The notes under the pieces: model-generated
The model's input: only the letters and a program-made list of their open reading frames with translations
The model's database searches: none
Told to the model about the DNA's origin: nothing
Translations under genes and position numbers: made by a program
In this document: positions 10,513 to 21,403 of the stretch, in pieces
How the letters are laid out: each line of letters starts with the position of its first letter
Numbering within the stretch: position 1 is the first letter of the stretch
NCBI RefSeq assembly: GCF_003576645.1
Contig: NC_044927.1
Location: 16,707,548-16,771,547, forward strand
Length of the DNA stretch: 64,000 bases
Origin: Ipomoea triloba
Taxonomy: Eukaryota; Streptophyta; Magnoliopsida; Solanales; Convolvulaceae
Direction of reading: 5' to 3'

Positions 10513-10533
10513 GAGTCCGCGTCGCGCGGACTC
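10513..10533. other. GC-rich perfect hairpin in the E2 intron
   Basis: GAGTCCGCG-TCG-CGCGGACTC is a 9-bp perfect stem with a 3-base loop. It begins a GC-rich island (about 10510-10590, many CG dinucleotides) in otherwise AT-rich DNA. The matching position of E3 lacks the island. Confidence 0.7.
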
Positions 10534-12086
10534 GCGGCTTGCCGCACCAGCGGACGCACGGCGGACGCAGGCGTCCGGACCGCGTCCAGCCTCTCTGCTA
10601 GAAGATTTCAGTTGGCGCAGTCCGAAAGATTGAGCCGGTAAAAATAGTTCCCGAACTCTTTTTCACTTGAAATTTTTATGGTAGAACCCCAACTTATAGT
10701 ACTTGATATCCATAAAAAGTTTTGGTCATTTTGATCCACGAATAAACACAGAAAATTCCCTTTTTTCCCTTGGCAGTGTGCTGTCCAGAATATTTTTCTC
10801 TCTGGACCAGTTTTGGAAAAAAATTCGAAAACCGTACTTATACTACTCCGATCATTATGAAATTTTATATGCGGGTTCTACACTTATAGAACTACATATC
10901 TGAGAAAAATGGAGTCAAAATACCTTACCAATTTTTCCCAATAAATCTCGGAAGTTACTGCCAGAGACTAACTTGATTTTTTTTCAATATTTTCACAAGT
11001 ATAAGCCTATATGGACATAAATACAACCTATACATGCATAAACTAGCTATAAACATGCATACAAAAATTACTAAACATTAAAGTGTAATTTCTTTGAGCC
11101 AACTTGTAGATCCACAACTTAACACATATTTTTTTTTCACGTAAAACTTCCTAGTCACGTAATTTACTAGCATTTGTTCACCTTCAAGTGATTGAGCCAA
11201 CTTAAGGGATTCCTTACCCCGTTGGAAGATCTTAAACCGAAGAAGTTGTTAGTTTCCTTCCTTTGAGTCCAAGGATCCTAAAAATGTCACCATAACAACA
11301 ATATTTTCATGCACCATTAATTTACACTTAAGTTCTAGGGATGATTTAATCCAAACAAAGTCTAAAGTCTTACCTACACTTAGACACTTGAGTTGGAAAA
11401 ATGCTTGGGAGCTCTGTGATCACAATGGAAGACTAAACAATTTCTTTCCTCTTCTTCCTTGTGTAATTCGAAAATGTGGGGGAGTAGGAGAGATGAGTGA
11501 TGTGAGTTTTGGCTTGAGAGTTAAGCAACAAGTGCAATCCTCCCATACCTATGTGACATGCCATTAATGACCCAATCTTAGTTAGGATTTGTTGCCACAT
11601 GTCAATACCTTATGGAGTCTCTAGGAAGATCACAATTTATTTGGCCAGTTTATGGTTAAATCAGATGAAAGCTCGGAGGGTTATAACTTAATTCGGGAAA
11701 ATTCTAACGCCAAAATTATCCTAAAAATAATCCCGTCGCTAATCACCAAAATTGGAAATTTTTCGGTATCTCGCGAAATATAGGTACAGGATTCGTAACA
11801 ATTTACCCCTTACAGTCCATTTAAAATTTTACTTGAACTAACTAGAAGTTTAGGCTTAATCGTATGATACTTAATAATCCAATTTCTAGGAAAAATTCGA
11901 AATGAATCTACATCCTTAAAAATGTTACGGTCCGTGACCGGTATGTAGTTCGCAGCTTATTAATAACTTAGTAAGGAAAAAAAAATTCTTTCGATCACCG
12001 AGAGACCTTCTCCTAATATCATAGCTTAAAAAAAATATATCTATATTCTCGAACCTTAACTTTGTCGGAAAAACCGAGGGGTTACA

Positions 12087-12387
12087 TTCTGACTCTTGGG
12101 AAGATGGTTTCGTCTATAGCTCTGAAGAGGATATCCTTGGCAATGTTGTCAAGGTTGTTTCTCTTCATATCATCACTCGTCCATTCTTCCTTAGGTTTTG
12201 GTACGTACTTTGGTGTGTCTTTGGTTTGCTCTGCAGAAGTGTTGACCATTAAGATCTTGACTGGTCCAGTTGATATAACCTCGGCCATCTCATCATGGAG
12301 GGCTGATAAGTACGCAAGCATGCGTGTCTTCCAGTCATCGAACCTGCTAAGATCAAAAAGGAGATGTCTCGACAACATGCTGTGCAT
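12087..12387 (-). pseudogene. C1 gag, N-terminal part
   Basis: Minus strand from the ATG at 12387. It contains LSRFDDWKTRMLAYLSALHD, the W-K-x-RM signature of the copia gag N-terminus, and later WTSDDMKRNNLDNIAKDIL. It is cut at RVR by E2 and continues at 5984 in frame. The start is about 110 bp downstream of the primer-binding site. Confidence 0.88.
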
Positions 12388-12485
12388 ATTGAAAATTATC
12401 TCGTGCTTTGAAAACTTTTTAAAAGATTTTTCAAAGAAGGATCTCTAAGCAATATAAACAAAGGTTATTATCAATCAGAGAGCTT

Positions 12486-12497
12486 GCTCTGATACCA
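12486..12497 (-). other. C1 primer-binding site (initiator tRNA-Met)
   Basis: The minus strand reads TGGTATCAGAGC, the usual plant copia primer site complementary to the tRNA-iMet 3' end, two bases inside the LTR border. Confidence 0.92.
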
Positions 12498-12499
12498 AT

Positions 12500-14136
12500 T
12501 GTTGGTCCCAAGGGGATGGGGTACAAGTCTAGAGGGGGGGTGAATAGACTTGTATAAGATTTTTGCAAATCTTTTTCGACCTCTCGTGTGTATTGGACTT
12601 AGGATGTTTAGGTCCGATACCTCACAAGATGAAGACAAAGTTTTATGCGCAGCGGAAAAGTTATCCCCTTTTAATTTGCACGAGTTTGAGTAAGTTCGAG
12701 AGGTGTGGTTATATGCAGTGCAGTTCGAGAGATAGTTAGCGAGAGGTAAAAACAGAAAGTAAATGCGAGAGAGATTTTTAAGTGGTTCGGCCAACCCGCC
12801 TACGTCCACTCTTCTTCTAGAAACTCCCTAGAAGGATTGCACTAAAACTTCCCTTTTTAGTACAATATCAAGCGCTTGAGCTTTGATCACGAAGCCCGCC
12901 TCAAGCCTCAGGTTTTTCACCCCGCTTCTTGTTACTCCACCTCTCGAGCACTTGAGCTTTGATCACCAAGCCCGCCTCAAGCCTCAGGATCTTCACAAGA
13001 CAGCTCCCAGGTTACTCCGCCTCTTCTTGCCTTCTGCAAAGCAAGGTTGTTCCGGTTGTCACAAGTTGAGTGTAACAATCTCCAATCTGACCAAAAGCTT
13101 TCGTTGGATAATCTTCCTTGTAGTGCAGCTTCGGTCACCTTCTAGATGTGTAGTAGTTTAAGCTTTGTAACTCTCTCAAAACACTAAGATGTGTTTTCTC
13201 GCTGTTATGAATATCAAGTATGATATTCCAGATTAAGCACTTGCACTTTTGAACGTTTGAACTAGACACCTCTTATGATAGCTTGAATTTTTCGAACCCC
13301 ATTGAATTTGTGTCTTCACGTCCTTATATATGAGAGTTGAGGAATAATTCCGTTGGAGGGAAAATTATTCCGTTTGAAATCTGTCTCCCATGCCGATCAT
13401 GGGACTTGCATATTTTTAGCATGTTTCATGGAGTGGTAGTCTTGTAACTTGAACCTTTTGTCTTGTAGTGAATATCCCATATTCCACTATCTTGAGTCCA
13501 TACTCCACTTACTTCTTTTGGTAAAAGTTACTCTTTTTATATTCCCATTGATCCTCGTTTTAGGGAATAAGACCGACCTCTGATTGGTGCATCTTCTATT
13601 TGTTGGTTGTGGAGTTCTGACGTGGCATCCACTTCCAGCTGTTCTATTTTCCCATAATACTCTGTCAGCACCTCCTTAATATTTTATCTCCATGATATTC
13701 TATTTCTACAAACTTAGATTACTTTATCTATGCGTGTTAATTGCCGTTCAGTTCATTGGAGAAGTGCTAGTCTTTCGAGACCAAAAATTGATGTCTCGAT
13801 CTCATGTCTTGAACTGGATTGATGTTTCGAGAGATTCCATCTCTCGAACTCTGCTTATGTCTCGAGACTTAGTTGATGTCTCGCAGACCCTTATTCCTCC
13901 AGTGATGTCTCGTGCCTTCTTCTGATCTATCTATAAGCTTACAAGACGAAACTTCTAAGATGTTCAAACAAGTTCACCTTAAGCTTAAATATTTTCCGAG
14001 TTGAGCTCAATTACCCGGTTGTATTTTCACTCTTAGTTTACTTGTCGAACTTACATGTCTTTCCTATCTATCGAGACTTAGGGGATTGAACATTACATTT
14101 GGTATCATCAAAACCTATTACAGTATGTTCCTAACA
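12500..14136 (-). repeat. C1 5' LTR (1637 bp)
   Basis: On the plus strand it runs TGTTGGTCCC to GTTCCTAACA, so both ends are TG...CA with 5-bp inverted ends. It abuts the primer site. A TATA box lies on the minus strand near 13323-13332 (CATATATAAG). A unit of about 90 bp with AAGCCCGCCTCAAGCCTCAGG is duplicated near 12872-13010. The part 13780-13920 repeats ATGTCTCGA-like words six or more times. The partner LTR is outside the window, so age and TSD cannot be judged. Confidence 0.88.
13323..13332 (-). promoter_or_regulatory. C1 LTR TATA box
   Basis: CATATATAAG on the minus strand, followed by GACGTG. It is the best TATA match within the LTR and would place transcription start near 13295. 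Confidence 0.5.
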
Positions 14137-14796
14137 ATAGTCCACGATATAAATTGCCACCATCTAACGTCTTTTATTTGGGCCTAAGCAATAACAATGT
14201 CACTTAAATATTTAAAACCCAATCAAATTAAATGCTCAAAGTATATCACAGTTGTGTTGCCCTCCTATAACACAAAACAAACCATCTCAAGTATTTTTTT
14301 AATTTATTTTATTTTTTTTCCCTAAGCAGTCTCCTTAGACAGAGGTGTCAAAGTGGGTTGAAACTCGTGAGTTAGCCCTAAATAGTCGCACAGTAAGACG
14401 ATTAGTGCCTAAATATTTTTTATCCGCAAAAATGCAAGTCTTGCAAGCTTGACTTACACGGGTTGACAGGTTACACAGGTTGGCCCGTACGGACTGCAGG
14501 TCAACCCGTAGGTTTCTTTATATATATATATAACATTAAACAATAAAAAATTAAAAAATTTTAATTTCTAAACAAAAAAGAATATAATATTATATATGTT
14601 AAATTATTAAAATATACAACAATATTATATTAATTTATTTTTAAAAAAAGTTTGAAGTTGGCTTGCAAACTAAACCCGCATGATGTAGGCTAGGGCTTAA
14701 GAATTCTAGCCCACAAATTTTATAGATCGGTCTGTAAACATACGAAATTTATAGCTTACGGTGGGACGGGTCTAATGGGATGGACCAACCAACATT
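14137..14796. other. Intergenic AT-rich DNA, no gene
   Basis: No coding signal. It begins with a CCACGATATAAATTGCC remnant that matches the end of the M2 MITE. The remainder is low-complexity A/T sequence with a TATATA run near 14520. Confidence 0.6.
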
Positions 14797-14805
14797 GGCA
14801 CCTCT

Positions 14806-15642
14806 ACAATCATTATTGTGTGGACCATGGTCCACCCGACTGTGTGTAGGGATGACAATTCCAATCCGCCCCCGCGGATATCCACCCGAATTCACCCCGT
14901 ATGGATCGAGTGTTTTTTTTTGAGTGATAGTGGGTTGTGAGTCGGGTTGGATTCGAGTTTTATGTACAAAACTCGCATAGCACCCCACCCGACCCACCAT
15001 GTGTGTATACATAAATATAATAGTAAAATAAGTAGTACTAGTATATAGTTAATTATAAATGACTCAATAACTTGATAACTTTTTACTATTTTTATATCTA
15101 AACTACTAAATTTATTTTTAAAATTAATAATTTAGTTATTATATTATAATATTTCTATTATTTTATGTTTTAGTATATCTAATGAATTTGTTGTTTAATT
15201 ATGTGTAAGTACTTTTGATATAATTTTTTGAAAAAATTAATAAGTTGATAAGTGATGGGTACCTGTAGTGAGCACCCGCACCCGGTGGGGGTGGGGATGA
15301 GTTATGAAAAAGTACACCCGATGCGGGTTGGGGGGTGGGTGGGTGGAGAAAATGTAAGGTGGGTCGGGTGATGGATGTAGTCCTCCCCGACCCATTGCCA
15401 TCCCTAACTGTGTGGATTATACTGTTAAATAATGTACATTCAATATAAAAATAATGTACTTTTAGTATAAAAATAATGTACATTGTATTCATAGGATGTA
15501 CATTATTTGTGTATTGTATGTACATTATATTGTATAATGTACATTCAGTACACAAATAATGTACATTTAGTATATTAAAAATGTACTTTTTGTTATGGTC
15601 CACACAGAACTATGTGGACCATGGTTCACACAATAATTTGAC
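14806..15642. mobile_element. M1a: Mutator-like MITE, 9-bp TSD GGCACCTCT
   Basis: Ends ACAATCATTATTGTGTGGAC and, at the right, CACACAATAATTTGAC are inverted. Flanks 14797-14805 and 15643-15651 are both GGCACCTCT, the 9-bp duplication typical of Mutator-like elements. The interior repeats AATGTACATT words. Copies M1b and M1c lie at 20942 and 21404. It is split by a hAT MITE. Confidence 0.88.
14847..15406. mobile_element. hAT-type MITE inside M1a, 8-bp TSD ACTGTGTG
   Basis: Ends TAGGGATGACAAT and ATTGCCATCCCTA are inverted; flanks 14839-14846 and 15407-15414 are ACTGTGTG. An 8-bp duplication with TAGGGATGGCAAT termini is usual for plant hAT MITEs. 560 bp, GC-rich near both ends, AT-rich centre, no transposase. 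Confidence 0.92.
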
Positions 15643-15679
15643 GGCACCTCTGCCCTTAGATGTAATGAAAACAGATTGA

Positions 15680-16395
15680 CAACAATCGTTATATCGTGGA
15701 CCAGGGTCCACAATGCACTGTAGACCCCTGGTCCGAAACGACGTCGTTTCGAATGTTAGTGGACCATGGACGCGAATGACTTCAGGGAATGATTTCAGGG
15801 AAAACACAGAATACTTATCTAGAATACACATAATGACTTGAGGAAATACACAGAATATTGACACAACTACACAAAAATCATTCTCCTAACATTCGAATAC
15901 GCAAAACACGTCACAACCTATATTTAAGTATCCCTAACATGAATACACAGAATCGTAGTGTACAATACACAAAATGCCTTCAAAGAATACATAGAAAATG
16001 AAAGCACCAAATACACAAACACATCACCATGTGTTTAGGTACTACTAACATGAATACACATAATTATTGTCTAAAATACACAGAATGACTCGAGGGAATA
16101 CACAAAATATTGACACAACTACGCAGAAATCATCCTCCTAACATTCAAATACACAAAACATGTCAGAACCTATGTTTAAATACCTCTAACATGAATATAC
16201 GAAATCGTAGTCTACAATACATAGAATGCCTTCAAAGAATACATAGAATATTAACACAAATACATAGACCGACTGAAACGGAAAACGTGATTTCCAAAAA
16301 AAAAAACCATTAATTAAAATGACCAAAACGACGTTGTTTTGATACGGGATGCACAATGCATTATGCACCTTGGTCCACGATATAAATTACCGATC
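15680..16395. mobile_element. M2: long-TIR MITE
   Basis: Inverted ends of about 65 bp: ATATCGTGGACCAGGGTCCA at the left pairs with TGGTCCACGATAT at the right, and both continue to a GACGTCGTTT / AACGACGTTGTTTT block. No clear TSD found. The interior is a 252-bp tandem duplication. A relative of the end occurs near 21785-21840. Confidence 0.75.
15819..16262. repeat. Two tandem copies of a 252-bp unit inside M2
   Basis: The unit starting CTAGAATACACATAATGACT at 15819 recurs at 16071 (CTAAAATACACAGAATGACT) and shares CACAAAACAYGTCA and CCTTCAAAGAATACATAGAA. The second copy is shorter. Within each unit AATACACA words recur. Confidence 0.8.
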
Positions 16396-17340
16396 CACAG
16401 TGCATGTCCAACAATCACTTCATTGGGCTAATAAACGTATTAATTAACTAATTATTCAACCCAATAATTAAATTACCTGGCCGATTAAGTTAAAATTAAT
16501 CACTTTTAATTAAATAATTAGACTAATTCAACAAATTATTGAATAGTTTTAAATTTTTAATTATATCAATTAATTCAAATATTAATCTAATTAACTCACT
16601 AGTCAACCTCCCAACAAAATTTACTAAGTATATCAAACTAGTTATCATTATTAATTTTCAGTTAGGGTCCGTTTGGAAAGTAGGAAAATGACTTCTGAAA
16701 AATGAATCATTTTTCAGAAAATATTTTCCATTTCGGTATTTGACTATACAATAGAAAACTATATTTATGTGTTTGGTTCATTTTCCAGAAAATAAGCAGA
16801 ATGGTATACTTCAACATTTTATTTGTTATATACCAAAAAAAAAAAATCATATCATCTATCTACCAATCTTACACTTTTTCTCATTCAACTCTTAAATATT
16901 ACATTTTGATTTAAAAGTATTACATTTTTTTTCAAAGTGTTACACGTTTTCTTATAAGGAGTAACAATTAATTTATTACTCCATAATGATTAGTATGTTA
17001 GATTTCTCAACATTAATATTACGTTTCTATATAGACTCGACTATTTTTACGAATAAAAATCTGGGAGACTACCTTTCATGAGAGTTACTTTAAATAGATG
17101 GAAAAATGGTTAAATAGGCCCCTAAATTTTACACAAAAAGTCAATTAGGCGCCTAAATTTTTAAAAAGTATAATTAAACCCTCAAACATATTAAATTGAG
17201 ACAATAAAGTCCAAAACGAGAGGGTGCAAACTGACTTACGAACTTTGACCCACTTTGACAATACTAACTTGATAGACTCGGTCAATATTGACCTTGAGCC
17301 CTTGAGGTGACTGGATTCCTTGCTGAGTAGAGAGTGCGTG
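16396..17340. other. Intergenic DNA with MITE remnants
   Basis: No gene seen. Near 16673 there is TAGGGTCCGTTTGGAAAGTA, a hAT-MITE-like end, followed by an inverted TTTTCAGAAAATATTTTCC stretch. Near 17108-17215 lies a dispersed unit (AATAGGCCCCTAAATTTTAC) repeated at about 20424-20540, on the other side of the pyrophosphatase gene. Confidence 0.6.
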
Positions 17341-17346
17341 TGTTTA

Positions 17347-17352
17347 CACGTG
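17347..17352 (+). promoter_or_regulatory. G-box upstream of the pyrophosphatase gene
   Basis: CACGTG, with another ACGTG ten bases on, about 70 bp upstream of the TATA box. G-boxes bind bZIP/bHLH factors in plant promoters. Confidence 0.5.
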
Positions 17353-17416
17353 ACAACGTGGTTACTTGTCTGCTCCCCCCTGGCACCCACTTCCCACCGG
17401 CCACCTCTTGCGTGTG

Positions 17417-17428
17417 TATATATATAAA
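17417..17428 (+). promoter_or_regulatory. TATA box of the pyrophosphatase gene
   Basis: TATATATATAAA, the last strong TATA element before the gene, predicting a start near 17455 and a 5' leader of about 340 bp. A possible leader intron has a donor at 17510 and an acceptor TTTATAG near 17778. Confidence 0.55.
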
Positions 17429-17791
17429 CGACACCGGATTGATCTCGCAGTTGCATTTCTACCTTGACCTACTTTCACCACCTGTTACGCCATTTTCTTT
17501 GAAAACAAGGTCAATTACTGCTCCCTTCTCCTTTCTCTATTACTTGTTGTTTCCTTAGTTATACTGTTTAACATGATTCAAGTTCTTAAATTCTTGTTTT
17601 GAATTGTAATATGCTCAAAAACTATATATATGACATGTTGTAGTGTTCCATTTCCATCTTTATATATAGCTCTTCTTGGTCAATTGATGTTGTATTTGTA
17701 TCTGCACAAGATTGAAGCTTGGGTTTATATAGAGGAACCTTTTTGTTTAATCCCTGGTGTGTTTTGATTTGTTTATAGTAATCAGTCAAAC

Positions 17792-19563
17792 ATGAGCCAA
17801 TCCGATGAAGTTGCTGCATTTCCACAAAAGCGGACTCCTCGTCTGAATGAGAGGATCCTCTCTTCTATGTCCAGAAGATCTGTTGCTGCTCATCCTTGGC
17901 ACGATCTTGAGATAGGTGATGACTCTTCTCCAGGACTGTTTTATTCTGCTTAATAGATGCTTAAATTTGATGTTTGCTGGGCGGAGGCCGGTAAAGGCTT
18001 TACCTAGTCCACTAGGAGGATTGTTGGGCGCCTGGCGGAGGCAGGTAAAGGGCTAAGTCCAGTATCCTGCCCTCTCAAAAAAGTGATGGCAGTTTATAAG
18101 GAAATAAAGTTGCGTCTTTGTTACAAATTATACCATTTGATCTTAATAAGTGGTATTAGAGTAAGGTAAAAACGGTGTAGTTAAAACTGGCACGTGCTAA
18201 GAGAAGAAAGGAGATTGTTGGGTGGAGCCCAGGAAAGGGCCAAGTCCCACACCCTGCCTTTGATGGCGGTTTATGAGGATCCTAACAATGTTTCCATTAA
18301 TTATTTTTGTTTTGTTTGTAGGAGCTGAAGCACCAAAAACTTTCAATGTTGTAAGTAGTCTTTCTGCTATTATGTGGACTGGATTTCCGCCTATTTGCTT
18401 GATTGATGATTAGCAGATTTCTTCCATTTCTAAGCTTAAGATCATGAAGATGATCTTATGACTAGATTATACCTTCTGCTGCATTGATTTGTGACTTTGT
18501 GCTGCATTTTTTACAGGTTATTGAGATTACAAAAGGGAGCAAAGTCAAATATGAACTTGACAAGAAAACTGGTCTGATTAAGGTATGATAGCGCATTATC
18601 TGATATCTGCAGCTCGGTTGAATATACACATGTTTTATGCATATGACAACAACAATGTAACTTCATTAAGACAGATATTGTGAAAAATCAAAGTGTTTGG
18701 ATGAGTCACTGCTCCTCTCATACTAAAATTTTTCGACGGATTACCTGCAGGTTGATCGTATCTTGTATTCATCAGTGGTTTATCCTCACAATTATGGATT
18801 CATTCCTAGAACACTATGTGAAGATAATGATCCAATGGATGTGTTAGTCCTTATGCAGGTTATTGAAGTTTCAACTTTGCTTTAATGAATGTTGAATGTT
18901 GCACTTTTGAGTTAGATTAATGAATGTGGATAGGCTAAACAGATTGACATTTTATACAGGAGCCTGTTCTTCCTGGTTGTTATCTCCGAGCTAGGGCCAT
19001 AGGGCTGATGCCAATGATTGATCAGGTTCTTTTCATCCCTATGCATTAAACCTTTCAATCATGGGATCCCTGTAATTTGTAATGCTCAATATTAACGATG
19101 CGAACTTTGATAATTGTTATAGGGTGAGAAGGATGATAAAATTATAGCAGTCTGTGCAGACGACCCTGAATATCGCCATTACACTGATATCAGCCAGCTA
19201 CCCCCTCACCGTTTAGCTGAAATCCGCCGTTTCTTTGAAGATTGTATGCTCTTCTCTATAATCTACAGCAATCTGTATTGAACCATGTACTTGTAGAATA
19301 ACAACATTTTCTTGAATCTGTGTTTTCTTCAGACAAGAAGAACGAGAACAAGGAGGTCGCAGTTAACGAGTTTCTGCCCTCGGATACTGCTTTCGAGGCT
19401 ATTCAGTACTCCATGTAAGATTTACATATCATCATTATTTGAGGAAATCCATATCAATGTGGGTGTGAGATGATTCAATTCATCTGCAGTGGATTTTGAG
19501 TATTGTGGCATTCTTTGCAGGGACCTCTACGCGGAGTATATTATGTACAATTTGAGGAAATAG
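17792..19563 (+). CDS. PPA: Soluble inorganic pyrophosphatase (family I), 8 coding exons, 212 aa
   Basis: Hydrolyses pyrophosphate to two phosphates with Mg2+, pulling biosynthetic reactions forward; plant soluble forms are mostly cytosolic. Coding exons: 17792-17915, 18322-18350, 18517-18582, 18751-18858, 18960-19025, 19123-19243, 19333-19414, 19521-19563. All introns are GT-AG and the frame is continuous. Landmarks: WHDLEIG and [23 protein letters not shown] near the N-terminus, [11 protein letters not shown], then the family I signature [12 protein letters not shown] with its metal-binding Asp residues. [14 protein letters not shown] and the [19 protein letters not shown] region follow, with the end at EYIMYNLRK. 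Length is normal for plant PPA (about 210-218 aa). The first residues contain no obvious transit peptide. Intron 1 holds two GGCGGAGGC(A/C)GGTAAAGG words. Nothing is broken. PPA is a multi-member family; I do not assign a member number. Confidence 0.96.
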
Positions 19564-19842
19564 GTTGATGCCTGAAGGTGCAACAGAGCTATTGTTCTGT
19601 TTTTGTTTCAACATCTTACATTATCAGAGCCCATCAACATTTCTACTCTCGACTGTTGTTTTATTTGTGATTTTATTTTGCTTGGGATGTTGACATGTTT
19701 TGTTTTCGACAACATTATATACATTTTACAAATTAAGATACTTAACATTGCTATGACAATCGACAACATTATACATTTTGCAAATTCAGATACTTAACAT
19801 TGCTATGACAAATATGGTGATATAGTAATGTGGTAATATATA

Positions 19843-20094
19843 CTCTCTCTGTCTCATTTTACTTGTCTTACTTTTCTTTTTAGTTTGTCCCAAAATGTTG
19901 TCCTCTCTCTAAAATTGAACATCACCATCATTCTACTTTTTCCAATTTACCCTTATGACTTTTGCATTTTTTATTGCTTTTATTTCTAAAAGTGAAAAAG
20001 TGGAGGGTATAATTGGAAAGAACATTACATTTACTTTAATTTCTTAAAAAGCCTACAAAAAGTAAATGAGACATCCATTTAGGAACGGAGGGAA
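19843..20094. mobile_element. Stowaway-type MITE (Tc1/mariner)
   Basis: Left end CTCTCTCTGTCTCATTTTAC and right end AACGGAGGGAA (reverse complement TTCCCTCCGTT) match the Stowaway terminus CTCCCTCCGT; both sides are flanked by TA. 252 bp, about 280 bp downstream of the pyrophosphatase stop codon. Confidence 0.85.
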
Positions 20095-20317
20095 TAGTAA
20101 ACATAGTAAGAGTGATAGTTACATTTTTCTGTTGAGTGGGGCCAGTCAATGTCTCTTATCGTTCATGTCTAGAAGGCTAGTGGTCAATGCCTCTTATCGT
20201 CCATGCTTAGAACGCTACTGGATGAGGTCAGAGCTGGTCCAAAGGTTTTATAGGTCCCTGGGTGAAATTAAAAAGAGGGCCCCTATATGAAGAATTTGTT
20301 TCTGGATGATTAATTTG

Positions 20318-20378
<61 letters not shown>

Positions 20379-20941
20379 CCGGATGAATGTTTTTTTAGGC
20401 AACATTGTATAAAAAAAAAAAAAAGGTCAAATAGGCCTCTAAACTTTACACCAAAAGTCAATTAGGCACCTAAACTTTGAAAATGGTCATTTAAACCTTT
20501 TTACATGTCAAATTGAGGCAATGAAGCCCAATAACCGGTAAATGACCTGTAATAGCAAGTCATTTAAGTTCCGGCGACAGGCGACGGCCTATTTCGCCCT
20601 TTTCCCTAAAAAAATTATCATAAAATCGATCTTAACAAAAAAAAAAAAAAAAGAACAAAAGAAATTGACACTTATATGAATCAATCAAACCGAATCAATT
20701 GAATTGTTCGATGCAATTTTCATTTATATAGTAATACAGTTGAAATTACTAGTAGAATATTTGCACTATAATAATGTCACAAATATAGTAATTTAATGAA
20801 CTATTAATTAGTACTTTGTCCTAATGAATTATCAACTAGTACCATATTTGCACTATAGTAATGTCACAAATGTTGTAATTTAGTGAACTATTAATTAGTA
20901 CTTTGTCCTAATGAATTATTACCCCACTACCCACACATATT
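20095..20941. other. Intergenic DNA: MITE-like fragment, poly-T, dispersed repeat, tandem duplication
   Basis: No gene. Near 20225-20285 CAGAGCTGGTCC and GGTCCCTGGGTGAAATT resemble a hAT-MITE end. A poly-T tract of about 53 bases lies at 20321-20373. The 20424-20540 unit repeats 17108-17215. Two copies of a block of about 88 bp (TATTTGCACTATAATAATGT, then TTAGTACTTTGTCCTAATGA) lie at 20757-20843 and 20847-20929. Confidence 0.65.
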
Positions 20942-21141
20942 GGCAAATTATTGTGTGGACCATAAATGTAATATACATTTTTAATATACTAAAAATACAT
21001 TATTTGATAATATATAAAAAATCATGTATTTTTAAATAATATATTCTTAGTATACAAATAATGTACTTGTATATTAAAAATATAATTTTTATTTATGGTT
21101 CACACAAATGTATGAACTATGGTTCATGGAATAATTATTGA
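20942..21141. mobile_element. M1b: Mutator-like MITE copy
   Basis: GGCAAATTATTGTGTGGACC at the left and ATAATTATTGAC at the right match the M1a ends. The interior has the same ATGTACTT/AATATAC words. The target duplication is decayed. Confidence 0.65.
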
Positions 21142-21403
21142 CACATTAATATCAATTGTTATAGTATGGACTATGGTTCATATTGCATTACGAACCCTGA
21201 TACAAAAATTTTGTACTTTCAGTTAACACATTCTGTACATACAGTTAACAATTTTTGTACATGTAAACAAATAACTTGATAATTGCTGACACATAATATG
21301 ATAGTTACTGGTAAAAAACTGTCAACTATAAAAACAAAATGTGTCAACTATAAATACATAATTTAAAAGTTACTTTTGAGCTAAAGTCTACTATGCAAGG
21401 TAA

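Larger units (their letters stand above)
5985..12086 (-). mobile_element. E2: E-family element in C1 gag, TSD TTCTG, carrying nested E3
   Basis: Plus-strand ends are TGTAACACCCC and GGGGTTACA; both flanks (5980-5984, 12087-12091) are TTCTG. Orientation is minus: the TGCACAGGCTA signature is at the left end (near 6079). Own length is about 3.1 kb after removing E3 (6801-9780). A donor CGGG|GTAAGGAATCCC at 11217 and an acceptor TACTAG at 9823 define an intron ending at the ORF start codon. The intron has a GC-rich perfect hairpin (10513-10533) and a tandem pair of the conserved GTCTA-loop hairpin. Confidence 0.9.
1..14136 (-). mobile_element. Ty1/copia LTR retrotransposon C1, 3' part outside the window, disrupted by E1, E2 and E3
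   Basis: Read on the minus strand, this is a copia element: 5' LTR (14136 to 12500), tRNA-iMet-type primer site (12497-12486), gag, CCHC knuckle, coiled-coil linker, aspartic protease, integrase and the start of reverse transcriptase, which runs off the left edge. The gene order protease-integrase-RT places it in Ty1/copia. Gag is cut into three pieces by E1 (4255-5750) and E2 (5985-12086); removing them with one copy of each 5-bp duplication restores the gag reading frame, so the insertions postdate C1. Several stop codons and a frameshift between gag and the linker show it is dead. Confidence 0.93.

Noticed and set aside
15430..15600. AATGTACATT repeats as a satellite array
   Set aside because: They are confined between the TIRs of the M1a MITE and recur in the same form in M1b and M1c.
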